A stretch of DNA of 64,000 nucleotides from Sphingopyxis sp. 113P3 (GTDB lineage: Bacteria; Pseudomonadota; Alphaproteobacteria; Sphingomonadales; Sphingomonadaceae). The stretch is taken from the NCBI RefSeq assembly GCF_001278035.1, contig NZ_CP009452.1, forward strand, positions 4,187,501-4,251,500, written 5' to 3'. The notes beneath the pieces were generated by a model that did not search any database, had not been told where the DNA came from, and saw only the letters and a program-made list of their open reading frames with translations. This document shows positions 45,597 to 54,908 of the stretch, in pieces. Each line of letters begins with the position of its first letter. Positions within the stretch are counted from its first letter, which is position 1. Made by a program: the position numbers and the translations under genes.

Positions 45597-46540
45597 GGCG
45601 CGAACAGGCGCCGGACAGATTCAGGGGCTTCGGCGAGCAGCCGGCGCGCAAGTACCGCCGCGGCCTCGCTGTCGCCGATAAGGGCATGATCCGCCACATG
45701 GTCGGCGCCGTCGACCGAGAAAATCTCGCCGTCGAGCCGGAGCGTGCCGTCGTTCAGGAAGCGCGCATGCGCCGCAACCGGCGAACGGCAGTCGCCGCCC
45801 AGCGCGGCGAGAAAGGCGCGCTCCGCCATCACCGCGGCATGCGTCCGCGCGTCGTCCACCGCCGCGACCAGCGCGTGCACCCGTCCATCGTCCGAGCGGC
45901 ATTCGATCCCGATCGCCCCCTGCGATGCAGCGGGAAGCAGGAGCGCTGCATCCTGCACAACGCCGATGTCGTGCAGTCCGAGCCGATCGAGCCCCGCCGC
46001 CGCGAGGAGGGTCGCATCGGCCTCGCCTGCCGCGAGTTTGGCGAGTCGTGTCGCCACATTGCCGCGCAGCAGCACCGTTTCGAGGTCCGCGCGCAGCCGC
46101 TTGACCTGTGCGGCGCGGCGCGGGCTACTCGTTCCCAGTTTCGCTCCGGGTGGCAGGTCCGCGATCGTCGAGGCCACGAGCCCCTCGCGAACCACGAGCC
46201 GGTCGCGCGGGTCGGCGCGGGGCAGTATCGCCGCCAGCCTGAAGCGCGCGTCGCGGAGCGTTTCGACATCCTTCAGACTATGCACCGCGACATCGATAAC
46301 GCCGGTATCAAGCATCGCGTCGAGCTCGCGGGTCCACAAGGCTTTGCCACCGACCTCCGCCAGCGCGCGGTCCTGAATCTTGTCCCCGGTTGCCGTGATC
46401 GGCACGATGACGAGCGCCGCAGCATCTAGCCCGTGCGCCGAGCGGAGCGCCGTCGCCGCCATGGTTGCCTGCGCCATCGCTAGCGGCGAGGCGCGCGTGC
46501 CGATACGCAGCGGCGCGTCGAGGGTTGGAATCTCGGTCAT
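45593..46540 (-). CDS. hemC: Hydroxymethylbilane synthase
   Basis: HemC (porphobilinogen deaminase) links four porphobilinogen units. The 315-residue protein has RIGTRASPLAMAQA, VHSLKDVET, GTSSPRRAAQVKRLR and the dipyrromethane-binding Cys at about 251 in LGGDCRSPVAAHA. It heads the operon hemC-hemD-mic60 and is divergent from tsaD with a 97-bp gap, as in other alphaproteobacteria. Confidence 0.96.
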   Translation of the reverse strand: MTEIPTLDAPLRIGTRASPLAMAQATMAATALRSAHGLDAAALVIVPITATGDKIQDRALAEVGGKALWTRELDAMLDTGVIDVAVHSLKDVETLRDARFRLAAILPRADPRDRLVVREGLVASTIADLPPGAKLGTSSPRRAAQVKRLRADLETVLLRGNVATRLAKLAAGEADATLLAAAGLDRLGLHDIGVVQDAALLLPAASQGAIGIECRSDDGRVHALVAAVDDARTHAAVMAERAFLAALGGDCRSPVAAHARFLNDGTLRLDGEIFSVDGADHVADHALIGDSEAAAVLARRLLAEAPESVRRLFAP

Positions 46541-46637
46541 GCGCCGCTGCTAGGCGCTGCGCGGGCGAAAGGGAAGATGGCGCACGCGCAACCCCGCTTG
46601 CTCCCCGGCGTCCCGCGCGAGTAAGGGGGCAGAGCAA

Positions 46638-47672
46638 ATGACCTTGATCCTCGGCCTGGAATCGAGCTGCGACGAAACCGCGGCAGCGCTCGTCGACAGC
46701 GAGCGGCGCGTCCTTGCGCACCGCGTCGCAGGACAGGAGGCCGAGCACAGACCCTATGGCGGCGTCGTCCCCGAGATTGCGGCGCGCGCCCATGTCGACC
46801 GCCTCGCACCGCTCATCGAGGGGGTGCTCACCGACGCAGGCGTTTCACTCGCCGATGTCGATGCGATCGCGGCGACGGCGGGGCCGGGGCTGATCGGCGG
46901 AGTGATGGTCGGCCTCGTCACAGGCAAGGCGCTCGCCCACGCGGCGGGCAAGCCCTTGGTTGCCGTCAATCATCTTGAGGGACACGCGCTTTCGCCGCGT
47001 CTCATCGACGCCAGCCTTGCGTTTCCCTATCTGCTACTGCTCGTCTCGGGCGGGCATTGCCAGCTCCTTCTCGTCCGCGGCGTCGGCGATTACCGGCGTC
47101 TCGCGACAACGATCGACGATGCCGCCGGCGAGGCGTTCGACAAGACTGCCAAACTGCTCGGTCTCGGTTATCCGGGTGGTCCGGCGATTGAACGCGTTGC
47201 GGCGGCCGGAGACCCGCACGCGGTGGCTTTGCCGCGCCCTCTCGTCGGCAGCAGCGAGCCCCATTTCTCCTTTGCTGGGCTCAAGAGTGCGGTTGCGCGC
47301 GCAGCTGCAGCGGGCGAGCACAGCATCCCCGACCTTGCCGCTTCCTTCCAGCAGGCCGTGGTCGACTGCCTTGTCGACCGCTCCCGCATCGCCCTTTCAG
47401 CCTGTCCCGAGGCGAGCGCTTTTGTCGTCGCAGGCGGCGTCGCGGCCAATGGCGCGGTCCGCTCCGCACTGACCGAACTTGCCGCTCGCTTCGACAAACC
47501 CTTTGTCGCACCGCCGCTGTGGCTCTGCACTGACAATGGCGCGATGATTGCCTGGGCGGGTGCCGAGCGGCTCGCCGCGGGTCTCACCGATCCCCTGTCG
47601 GTCGCAGCTCGGCCGCGCTGGCCGCTCGACGACACGGCGGAGCCGGTTCGCGGAGCGGGAGTGAAAGCATGA
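46638..47672 (+). CDS. tsaD: tRNA threonylcarbamoyladenosine transferase TsaD
   Basis: TsaD transfers the threonylcarbamoyl group to A37 of ANN-decoding tRNAs. In 344 residues it shows [16 protein letters not shown], the metal-binding [22 protein letters not shown] and [23 protein letters not shown]. The stop overlaps the gpsA start by four bases. The pair tsaD-gpsA is common in this group. Confidence 0.96.
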   Translation: MTLILGLESSCDETAAALVDSERRVLAHRVAGQEAEHRPYGGVVPEIAARAHVDRLAPLIEGVLTDAGVSLADVDAIAATAGPGLIGGVMVGLVTGKALAHAAGKPLVAVNHLEGHALSPRLIDASLAFPYLLLLVSGGHCQLLLVRGVGDYRRLATTIDDAAGEAFDKTAKLLGLGYPGGPAIERVAAAGDPHAVALPRPLVGSSEPHFSFAGLKSAVARAAAAGEHSIPDLAASFQQAVVDCLVDRSRIALSACPEASAFVVAGGVAANGAVRSALTELAARFDKPFVAPPLWLCTDNGAMIAWAGAERLAAGLTDPLSVAARPRWPLDDTAEPVRGAGVKA

Positions 47673-48664
47673 CGTCATCCTTCGTTCGCTTCGGCGTGGT
47701 CGGCGGCGGTGCGTGGGGAACCGCGCTTGCTCAGCTCCTTGCCGCGGACGGCGCGCCGGTTCGCCTCTGGGCGCGCGAGGAAGAGGTCGTCCAGGCGATT
47801 AACACACAGCACCGAAATCCGCTTTTCTTGCCCGACGCGCCGCTCGCGCCCTCGCTGACCGCAACCGCGAACCTCGCCGATCTGAAAGATCTGGACGCGC
47901 TGCTCGTCGTCGTTCCCGTCCCCTATTTGCGCGCCGTTCTCGGCTCGCTGCCTCCGGACAATTCACCGCTGGTTTTTTGCAGCAAGGGCATGGAGGCAGA
48001 GAGCTTCGCCTTCCCCGTCGACCTGGCACGCGATGCCTTCCCGGCCCGCCCGCGTGCGGTGTTGTCGGGGCCGACCTTTGCGCACGAAGTTGCAGCCGGG
48101 CTGCCAACCGCGATAACGCTCGCCGCTGACGATCTCGCACTTGCCGAAGCGCTCGCCCACGCGCTCGCGCGACCGCATTTTCGGCCCTATGCTTCGACTG
48201 ACGTGATCGGCGCCGAGATCGGCGGAGCCGTCAAGAATATCCTCGCGATCGCCTGCGGCATCGTCGACGGGGCCGGATTGGGCCTCAACGCGCGCGCGGC
48301 CCTGATCAGCCGCGGTTTCGCTGAAATGACGCGTTTTGGCCTCGCACGCGGCGCCCAGGCCGAAACGCTCGCGGGACTGGCCGGACTTGGCGATCTCGTG
48401 CTCACCTGCACCTCGTCCAACTCGCGCAACTTTGCGCTCGGCCAAGGCCTTGGACGCGGCCAGTCCGCCGCAGAGCTCATGGCGGATCGCCGCACCGTTG
48501 CCGAAGGCGCGTTCAGCGCGCCAGTTGTGGCTGCAGCAGCGCGCGCAGGGGGCATCGACATGCCGATTACCGATGCGGTCGCGCGCCTCGTCGCGGGCGA
48601 AACCAGCGTCGCCGATGCGGTTCAGGCGCTGCTCAGCCGGCCGCTGCGACGCGAAGGCGCGTGA
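47669..48664 (+). CDS. gpsA: Glycerol-3-phosphate dehydrogenase (NAD(P)+)
   Basis: GpsA makes sn-glycerol-3-phosphate for phospholipids. The 331-residue protein has the NAD-binding motif [16 protein letters not shown], the block [16 protein letters not shown], the active-site Lys region [14 protein letters not shown] and the end block [20 protein letters not shown]. Its start overlaps tsaD. Confidence 0.96.
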   Translation: MTSSFVRFGVVGGGAWGTALAQLLAADGAPVRLWAREEEVVQAINTQHRNPLFLPDAPLAPSLTATANLADLKDLDALLVVVPVPYLRAVLGSLPPDNSPLVFCSKGMEAESFAFPVDLARDAFPARPRAVLSGPTFAHEVAAGLPTAITLAADDLALAEALAHALARPHFRPYASTDVIGAEIGGAVKNILAIACGIVDGAGLGLNARAALISRGFAEMTRFGLARGAQAETLAGLAGLGDLVLTCTSSNSRNFALGQGLGRGQSAAELMADRRTVAEGAFSAPVVAAAARAGGIDMPITDAVARLVAGETSVADAVQALLSRPLRREGA

Positions 48665-48758
48665 GACATACCCCATCCCTGTTCGCGCGCGCACGATTGC
48701 CTGCATCGCCGAGGCGCGCTAGACTCTGCGGCGGGGATGAGCAGAAGGGGCGCGAGGC

Positions 48759-50300
48759 TTGAGCCAGACGGACAGCGCAGCCGCGCCCTCCCCCTCCCAT
48801 TCCACGCCTGATCAGCCCATGCACGACGCCGATGCGGCCGCGCTTGCCAAGGGTGGCCGCACCAATTTCTTCGGCTTCGTTCTGCGTCTCGTCGCGCGCC
48901 TGCCCTTCCTGTACGTGGCCGGCCGCTGGTACGGTGCTGATCTGGTGGGCCGGTTCGCTTTTGCGGTGCTCGTCATCGAGCTGGTCGCGCAGGTTGCGAC
49001 GCTCGGCCTCAAACGTGGCCTTGCAGAACAATTGAGTGCCCCCGGCGCGGACCCGCGCATCGTCGTATGGGACGGAATGTTCGTCGCATTCCTCGCCTCG
49101 GCGCTCGGTTCGGCGATCCTCTTCCTCCTGCCGCACCTCATGTATCCTGCAGGCGACGTCAGCGAGACTGATCGCTGGATGGCACTGCTTGTCTTTGCCA
49201 TCGCGGGCACCGAAATCGCGCTGGCCGCCTGCGCCTATCGCTTCGACATCGGCGCGACAGTGCGCGCGCGCGCGATCGTCGAGCCTTGGGCGATCAGCAT
49301 CGCGGCGGTCGGCTTCTGGTTCGTGTCCGTGCACGACGGGCTGATGCTCTCCTACGCCGCGGCGATGGTCGCGGCGTTCCTGACGGCTTTGTGGCCGATG
49401 ATCCGCCACTATGGCGGTCCCGGAGTCTGGCGCCCGCATCCCGCGCATCTGATCGGGCTCGCACGCCGCAACGCGCCGCTCGCCGCCGCCGATGCCATCG
49501 AGTGGGGAACGCGCCGCCTCGATCTCTTCATCCTCGGCCAGTTCACCTCGCCGACCATCTATGGCATCTATTATATGGCGCAGCAGGTTGCCTCGCTGCC
49601 GCAAAAGCTCAAGACAAGCTTCGAGCCGATCCTCGGCCCCGTCATCACGCGCAGCCTCGCGGAGAAGCGCTTTGCCGCGGTCGCCGCCCAGGTCAGCCAG
49701 GTCGGCTTCTGGATCATAGCCGCGCAGGCAGGGGTAGCGCTTGCGCTCGGCATCCCAGGCGAGGCGGTAATGGGCCTCGTCGGGCCCGAATTCGTCGTTG
49801 GTACCGGAGCGCTCGCATTCCTGCTCGCCGCCGAAGTCGTTGCCGCGACCGCGGTGGTGAGCGAAGCCGCGCTTGTCTATGTCGCGCGCCACCGGAACCT
49901 TCTGATCAGCCTTGCGACCCTCGCGCTCCAGGCAGCGCTAAGCGTGGGCCTGATTTTCGCCGCGCGGTCGATGGAGATGCCACCAATCTATTATGCGGGC
50001 GCAGTGGCGCTCGCGCTCATGCTGGCGCTGGGATTTGCTTCGGTTGCGAAGGCGTGGCTTCTCGCGCGCATCCTGAAAGCGCCGGTAAACAGCCTGCGCT
50101 GGGCGCTCGTCTGGGCGACTGCGGGCGCGGCGGTTCTTGGTTGGGGCGCAACCCAGCTCCCCGAATGGGCCGAGTTGCTGCTCGGCGTACCCTTCATTCT
50201 CGGCGTCTATGCCTGGTTGATCTGGACACGTGGGTTCGGCCCGGCCGACCGCGCACTTTTCCGAAAACATCCCGAAGGGGTTCAGGACGCCGCCGGATGA
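48759..50300 (+). CDS. Polysaccharide flippase-type membrane protein (Wzx/MATE fold)
   Basis: The 513-residue protein has about twelve to fourteen membrane segments and the polysaccharide synthase/flippase plan. It begins with FFGFVLRLVARLPFLYVAGRWYGADLVGRFAFA and has a mid block DAIEWGTRRLDLFILGQFTSPTIYGIYYMAQQVASLPQKLK. It probably moves lipid-linked glycans across the inner membrane. The TTG at 48759 with AGGGG upstream is taken as start; the ATG 20 codons later is possible. Its stop is followed closely by an opposing small membrane gene. Confidence 0.85.
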   Translation: MSQTDSAAAPSPSHSTPDQPMHDADAAALAKGGRTNFFGFVLRLVARLPFLYVAGRWYGADLVGRFAFAVLVIELVAQVATLGLKRGLAEQLSAPGADPRIVVWDGMFVAFLASALGSAILFLLPHLMYPAGDVSETDRWMALLVFAIAGTEIALAACAYRFDIGATVRARAIVEPWAISIAAVGFWFVSVHDGLMLSYAAAMVAAFLTALWPMIRHYGGPGVWRPHPAHLIGLARRNAPLAAADAIEWGTRRLDLFILGQFTSPTIYGIYYMAQQVASLPQKLKTSFEPILGPVITRSLAEKRFAAVAAQVSQVGFWIIAAQAGVALALGIPGEAVMGLVGPEFVVGTGALAFLLAAEVVAATAVVSEAALVYVARHRNLLISLATLALQAALSVGLIFAARSMEMPPIYYAGAVALALMLALGFASVAKAWLLARILKAPVNSLRWALVWATAGAAVLGWGATQLPEWAELLLGVPFILGVYAWLIWTRGFGPADRALFRKHPEGVQDAAG

Positions 50301-50564
50301 TTATCGGTCGCGGAGCGCGTCCGAAGCGGCCTCCCCCACATTCTGCGCGGCATCGCCCACTTTCTGGGCCGCATCACTGATCGCCCCGGTTTCGGCCCGT
50401 TCGTTGCCCAGAAACTGAAAGGCGACAAACGCTGCAACCACAATCGCGACGAGCAGGATGAGCATCATCCCGAAACTGCCGCCGCGTCGCGGCTCGCGAT
50501 CGACGATCGTCGTGGTGTGCGTCGTCCCGTCGGGGTCGCGCGTGCTATGGATTTCATCGGCCAT
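50301..50564 (-). CDS. Small membrane protein with helical repeat tail
   Basis: The 87-residue protein has a Thr-rich N-terminus (THTTTIVDREPRRGGSF), one membrane segment (MMLILLVAIVVAAFVAFQFL), and an amphipathic tail with repeated AQKVGDAAQNVGEAASDA-like units. I do not recognise a family. The ATG at 50564 has AGGAG at good spacing; an ATG two codons upstream is too close to that site. It is convergent with the flippase gene, with no gap between stops. Confidence 0.75.
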   Translation of the reverse strand: MADEIHSTRDPDGTTHTTTIVDREPRRGGSFGMMLILLVAIVVAAFVAFQFLGNERAETGAISDAAQKVGDAAQNVGEAASDALRDR

Positions 50565-50620
50565 TTGCATTCTCCTCGTGCCGTTTGCGGCATAGGACGC
50601 GCGAAGGCCGGGCCGGGTTC

Positions 50621-51619
50621 CTATCCGAGACGAGCGGCGACTTGCGCCTTGAGGTCGCTCTGAGCACGCGGGCCGACCTGCGCGATAATCTCACGCGCGC
50701 ATACCGCGCCCATGGTCAGACAATCGGCGATGCTGCGTCCCTCGGCCTGCCCCGCAAGGAAGCCCGCAGCGAAAAGGTCACCGGCCCCGGTCGTGTCGAC
50801 CACTGTGTCGATTGGCTCGGCGCCCACCTCGGAGCGGACGCCGTCCATGATCGCGATCGCCCCCTTTTCGCTCCGCGTCACGGCGAGCAAGGGCACCTCG
50901 GCAGCGACCTTGGCGACCGCGGCTTCGAAATCCTCCTCCCCGGCGAGTGCCTTGATCTCGACTTCATTCGCAAAAAGAATGTCGAACAGCCCCTCACCGA
51001 TCAGCGCGCGAAAATCCTCGCCGTGCCTGTCGATGATGAAGGCGTCGGAAAGCGTGAAAGCGACCTTGCGTCCGGCCCCGCGCGCGACCTCAATCGCGCG
51101 GCGCATCGCGGCTCGCGACAGCGGCGGGTCCCAAAGATAGCCCTCGAGATAAAGGGTGTCGGAATCGGCGATAACCGCCTCATCGATCATCGCCTGGTCG
51201 AGCAGGTGGCTCGCGCCCAGAAAGGTGTTCATCGTCCGCTGCCCGTCGGGGGTCACCAGAATCAGGCAGCGCGCGGTCGGCGCGCCGCTGCTGAGCGGCG
51301 GCGTCTCAAAGGCGACGCCGAGGGCGCGCAGATCATGGGTGAAGACATGACCGAGCTGATCGTCGGCGACCTGTCCGATGAAAGCGCAGCGACGGCCGAG
51401 CGCGGCCATTCCCGCAAGGGTGTTCGCTGCCGAGCCCCCGGACATTTCGACCGCCGGGCCCATCGCGGCATAGAGGCGGGTCGCCTCCGCCGCGTCGATC
51501 AGCCGCATCGAACCTTTGGTCAGGCCCTCGGCCTCGATCAGCGCATCCTCGGCGCGGGCGATGACGTCGACGATGGCATTGCCGATGGCAACGACGTCGA
51601 ATCGGGCGGTGGAGGCCAT
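50621..51619 (-). CDS. PfkB-family carbohydrate kinase (adenosine kinase-like)
   Basis: The 332-residue ribokinase-fold enzyme has GGSAANTLAGMAALGR (substrate site), LFANEVEIKALAGEEDF, and the ATP/anion-hole motif DTTGAGDLFAAGFLAG with the catalytic Asp. The N-terminal block FDVVAIGNAIVDVIAR and the overall form match the adenosine kinase/sugar kinase group of sphingomonads. The substrate cannot be fixed. ATG 51619 is used. Confidence 0.92.
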   Translation of the reverse strand: MASTARFDVVAIGNAIVDVIARAEDALIEAEGLTKGSMRLIDAAEATRLYAAMGPAVEMSGGSAANTLAGMAALGRRCAFIGQVADDQLGHVFTHDLRALGVAFETPPLSSGAPTARCLILVTPDGQRTMNTFLGASHLLDQAMIDEAVIADSDTLYLEGYLWDPPLSRAAMRRAIEVARGAGRKVAFTLSDAFIIDRHGEDFRALIGEGLFDILFANEVEIKALAGEEDFEAAVAKVAAEVPLLAVTRSEKGAIAIMDGVRSEVGAEPIDTVVDTTGAGDLFAAGFLAGQAEGRSIADCLTMGAVCAREIIAQVGPRAQSDLKAQVAARLG

Positions 51620-51726
51620 GAAAAATCCTGTGATGTTGGGAAAAGCTGCCGCGCCTTAATCGGCGGCGCCCGCCAAGGCAAGCGCGGCGCTTGACGCGCG
51701 CCGCAGCCCCCAGCATCCCGGCCCCC

Positions 51727-52407
51727 ATGACCAGCGCCCTTCACGCCCTGCTCCTCGCGCTCCGCGACCTGCCAAGCCCACGCGTGCTCCGGATCCTCGC
51801 CGCGAGCCTGGCGCTCACCCTCTTGATCCTCCTTGCCGCGGGCGCGGCGATATTCTTCGCTTCGCGCTCGGCGCTCTCGCGCGGGCAATGGCTTGCCGGC
51901 GCGAACCTCGACATGGCCGGGATCGTCATTCTCCTCGCACTGATCGGCGCAAGCTGGCTTCTGTTCCGCGCGGCCGCTATCGCTGTCATCGGCCTGTTCG
52001 CAGACGGTATCGTTGCCGATATCGAGACACGCCATTATCCCGCCGCGGCGCGGCGCGCAGTCGATGTCGACTGGCGGCGCAACGCTGTCCTTGCGTTCGC
52101 CTCGCTGATGCGGCTGATCCTCGGCAATCTCGCGGCGCTGCCCTTCTACATTCTGCTTCTCGTTACCGGTATCGGCACGCCGATTCTCGCGCTGGCGGTC
52201 AACGCGTTGCTGCTCGGGCGCGATCTCGAGGCGATGGTCCTGGCGCGCCACCCCGGCCAGCCGCGGTTCGACCGCACTGCACGCTGGTCGCTCGGGCTGC
52301 TGTCCGCCGCAGCTTTCCTGATACCCGTCGTCAATTTCTTGGCCCCCATCATCGCCGCCGCTATGGCCGTGCACATGCTTCATCTGGGGAAGAGGGACGA
52401 CAAATGA
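51727..52407 (+). CDS. EI24-domain (CysZ-like) membrane protein
   Basis: The 226-residue protein has at least four hydrophobic segments (for example ILAASLALTLLILLAAGAAIFF and ILLALIGASWLLFRAAAIAVIGLF) and the EI24-type blocks IVADIETRHYPAAARR and FYILLLVTGIGTPILALAVNALLLGRDL. CysZ relatives move sulfate, but most EI24 proteins in this group have no known function. The stop overlaps the lipoprotein gene start by four bases. Confidence 0.87.
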   Translation: MTSALHALLLALRDLPSPRVLRILAASLALTLLILLAAGAAIFFASRSALSRGQWLAGANLDMAGIVILLALIGASWLLFRAAAIAVIGLFADGIVADIETRHYPAAARRAVDVDWRRNAVLAFASLMRLILGNLAALPFYILLLVTGIGTPILALAVNALLLGRDLEAMVLARHPGQPRFDRTARWSLGLLSAAAFLIPVVNFLAPIIAAAMAVHMLHLGKRDDK

Positions 52408-52808
52408 TCCGGCACCAGCATCTGGGACCCGCCGCCGCAATCGCGCTGCTGCTCGCCGGCTGCGCCGGTCCCGCGATACCGCGCCCCGCGCCCCCGGGCT
52501 CGGCCGCCCCTCGACCAGCCCCCCAGGGGCCCGCACCGGCGCCGATTACGGCACCGCGCGTCGTGCAGCACAACAGTCTGATCGGTCACGACGCCGACTC
52601 TGCAATCTCCCTGTTCGGCAAGCCACGGCTCGACGTCACCGAAGGTGCCGGACGCAAACTTCAGTTCGCGGGCGAAGCCTGTATCCTCGACGTCTATTAT
52701 TATGCCCCCAGGCAGGGTGCGAAGCCGCTCGCGACCCATGTGGATGCCCGGGCGCCCGACGGCCGTGACGCAAACATCGACGGCTGCATTTCGGCGCTGA
52801 GGCGCTGA
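52404..52808 (+). CDS. Putative lipoprotein
   Basis: The 134-residue protein begins with a lipobox signal (AAIALLLAGCAGPA, Cys near residue 20), a Pro/Ala-rich linker, and a C-terminal domain with HDADSAISLFGKPRLDVTEGAGRKLQF and ACILDVYYYAP. No family is recognised with certainty. It is coupled to the EI24-domain gene (ATGA overlap). Confidence 0.82.
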   Translation: MIRHQHLGPAAAIALLLAGCAGPAIPRPAPPGSAAPRPAPQGPAPAPITAPRVVQHNSLIGHDADSAISLFGKPRLDVTEGAGRKLQFAGEACILDVYYYAPRQGAKPLATHVDARAPDGRDANIDGCISALRR

Positions 52809-52839
52809 GGCGCCCATCGAAAGCGGCGACCGTGTGACG

Positions 52840-53892
52840 TCATTCCGCCAGCTGGGTGAGCGCCCATGCAGCCGCGTCGGCCACCATTTCCGATTCGTCA
52901 CCGGCGAGCGCGGCCAGCCGAGCGCGGAAGCGCCCGTTACCGCTGTTCCCCGCCGCGATCGCCGCATTGCGGACCATGCGATTGCGTCCAATGCGCTTGA
53001 TAGGCGACCCTGCGAACACCTGGCGGAATCCCGCATCATCGAGTTCGAGCAAGTCGGCGAGCGCAGGCGCAGCAAGCTCGGCGCGGGGCAGGAAGGCGCG
53101 GTGGCAATGCGCGGTATGGGCGAACTTGTTCCACGGGCAGACCGCGAGGCAATCGTCACAGCCATAGACCCGGTTGCCAATCGCACGCCGCAGCTCCACC
53201 GGAATCGGCCCGTCGTGCTCGATCGTGAGGTAGGAAATGCAGCGGCGCGCATCGAGCTGGTAGGGTGCGGGAAAGGCCAGCGTCGGACACGCATCCTGAC
53301 ACGCGTGGCAGCTGCCGCAGCGATCACGACCCGGCGGCGCCGGGGCGAGGTCAAGCGTGGTGTAGATCGCACCAAGAAACAGCCAGCTGCCATGTTCGCG
53401 GCTGACGAGATTGGTGTGCTTGCCTTGCCAGCCCAGCCCCGCCGCCGCTGCGAGCGGTTTTTCCATCACGGGCGCTGTATCTACGAACACCTTGACGTCG
53501 GTGCCGGGGGCTTCGGCGACGAGCCAGCGGGCGACCGCTTTTAGCGCCTTCTTGACCGTGTCATGATAGTCGCTCCCCTGGGCGTAGACCGAAATCCGCC
53601 CGCGATCGGGATGCCCTGCAAGCGCCAAAGGATCACCCCCGGGCGCATAGCTCATGCCGAGGGCGATCACCGACCGCACCTCGGGCCACAGTCCCTTGGG
53701 CGACCCCCGCTGGCCGGCGCGGCTTTCCATCCAGATCATGCCGCCATGCCGACCCTCGGCAAGCCATTGGTTCAGCCGTTCGGCGCTCTCGCTGGTGGCA
53801 TCGGCGCGCGTAATGCCGAACGCCGCGAAACCATGCGCACGCGCGAACGCTTCGAGCCGCTGTTCGAGAGGGGGCAAGGGTTCGGCAACCAT
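52840..53892 (-). CDS. queG: Epoxyqueuosine reductase
   Basis: QueG makes queuosine in tRNA anticodons from epoxyqueuosine using cobalamin. The 350-residue protein shows [22 protein letters not shown], the two 4Fe-4S motifs [16 protein letters not shown] and [14 protein letters not shown], and the block [19 protein letters not shown]. The C-terminus has HEAT-like residues. It is divergent from the ABC transporter genes with a 65-bp gap. Confidence 0.96.
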   Translation of the reverse strand: MVAEPLPPLEQRLEAFARAHGFAAFGITRADATSESAERLNQWLAEGRHGGMIWMESRAGQRGSPKGLWPEVRSVIALGMSYAPGGDPLALAGHPDRGRISVYAQGSDYHDTVKKALKAVARWLVAEAPGTDVKVFVDTAPVMEKPLAAAAGLGWQGKHTNLVSREHGSWLFLGAIYTTLDLAPAPPGRDRCGSCHACQDACPTLAFPAPYQLDARRCISYLTIEHDGPIPVELRRAIGNRVYGCDDCLAVCPWNKFAHTAHCHRAFLPRAELAAPALADLLELDDAGFRQVFAGSPIKRIGRNRMVRNAAIAAGNSGNGRFRARLAALAGDESEMVADAAAWALTQLAE

Positions 53893-53957
53893 TGGCGCTC
53901 TATACGCGAGCTGCCTCGCCGTGCCATAGCTTGCGCGAGATCAGTGGGAAACGGCAT

Positions 53958-54908
53958 TTGATCGATCTAAGCGTCGAGGCGAAGGGCCTCACCAAATATT
54001 TCGGTGCTTTCAGGGCCGTCGACAATGTCAGCCTCGAGGTGCCGACGGGCACGATATACGGCGTGCTGGGACCCAATGGCGCGGGCAAGACCACCAGTCT
54101 GCGCATGATGCTAGGCATCGTCGACCCCGACGCGGGCGAAAGCCGGCTGCTCGGCGGCCGGACCCCGCAAATGGTGCGCCACCGCGTCGGCTACCTCCCC
54201 GAGGAACGCGGCCTCTACCCCGGCATGAAGGCGCGCGAGGCGATAGCCTTTATGGGCGCATTGCGCGGACTCGATTGGGCCGAGGGACGGCGGCGCGCCG
54301 CGGACTTCATGTCTGAACTCAGCCTCGAACGCGTGATCGACGAGAAGATCCGCAAGATGTCGAAGGGGATGGCGCAGATGGTCCAGCTCATCGGCTCGAT
54401 CGTTCACGCCCCCGACCTGATCGTCCTCGACGAGCCATTTTCGGGACTCGACCCGGTGAATCAGGAACGGCTCGAAATGCTGGTTCGCCGCGAGCGCGAT
54501 CGCGGCGCGACCATCCTCTTCTCCACCCATGTCATGGCGCACGCGGAACGGCTATGCGACCGCATTGCCATCATCGCGCGGTCGGCAGGGCGGTTCGAAG
54601 GGACGGTAGACGCGGCGCGCGCTTTGCTGCCGATGCAGGTGCGTTATACACCGCGCACCGACGACCCTGCGCTTGCCCGAATTCTGCCCGTAGGGGCGGA
54701 ACGACGCGGCGAAGCATGGCAGTTTCCGATCGAAGACGATGCGGTGGAACCCCTGCTCGCGCGCATTACCGCGAGCGGCCACGGTGTCGCCGGTCTCTCG
54801 ATCGTCCGCCCCGCGCTTCACGACGCCTTTGTCCATATCGTGCGGCAGGTCGATGCGGGATTCGACGCCGATCCCGAGACCGACGCGATCGAGGAATCCG
54901 CAGCATGA
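53958..54908 (+). CDS. ABC transporter ATP-binding protein (NatA-like)
   Basis: The 316-residue ATPase has Walker A GPNGAGKTTSLRMMLG, the signature MSKGMAQMVQLIGSI (LSGG-like), and Walker B LIVLDEPFSGLDPVN followed by H-loop STHVMAH. The extended C-terminus fits the DUF4162-type tail of NatA-like exporters. The start is probably TTG 53958, near GTGGGAAACG. The permease gene overlaps its stop by four bases. Confidence 0.92.
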   Translation: MIDLSVEAKGLTKYFGAFRAVDNVSLEVPTGTIYGVLGPNGAGKTTSLRMMLGIVDPDAGESRLLGGRTPQMVRHRVGYLPEERGLYPGMKAREAIAFMGALRGLDWAEGRRRAADFMSELSLERVIDEKIRKMSKGMAQMVQLIGSIVHAPDLIVLDEPFSGLDPVNQERLEMLVRRERDRGATILFSTHVMAHAERLCDRIAIIARSAGRFEGTVDAARALLPMQVRYTPRTDDPALARILPVGAERRGEAWQFPIEDDAVEPLLARITASGHGVAGLSIVRPALHDAFVHIVRQVDAGFDADPETDAIEESAA

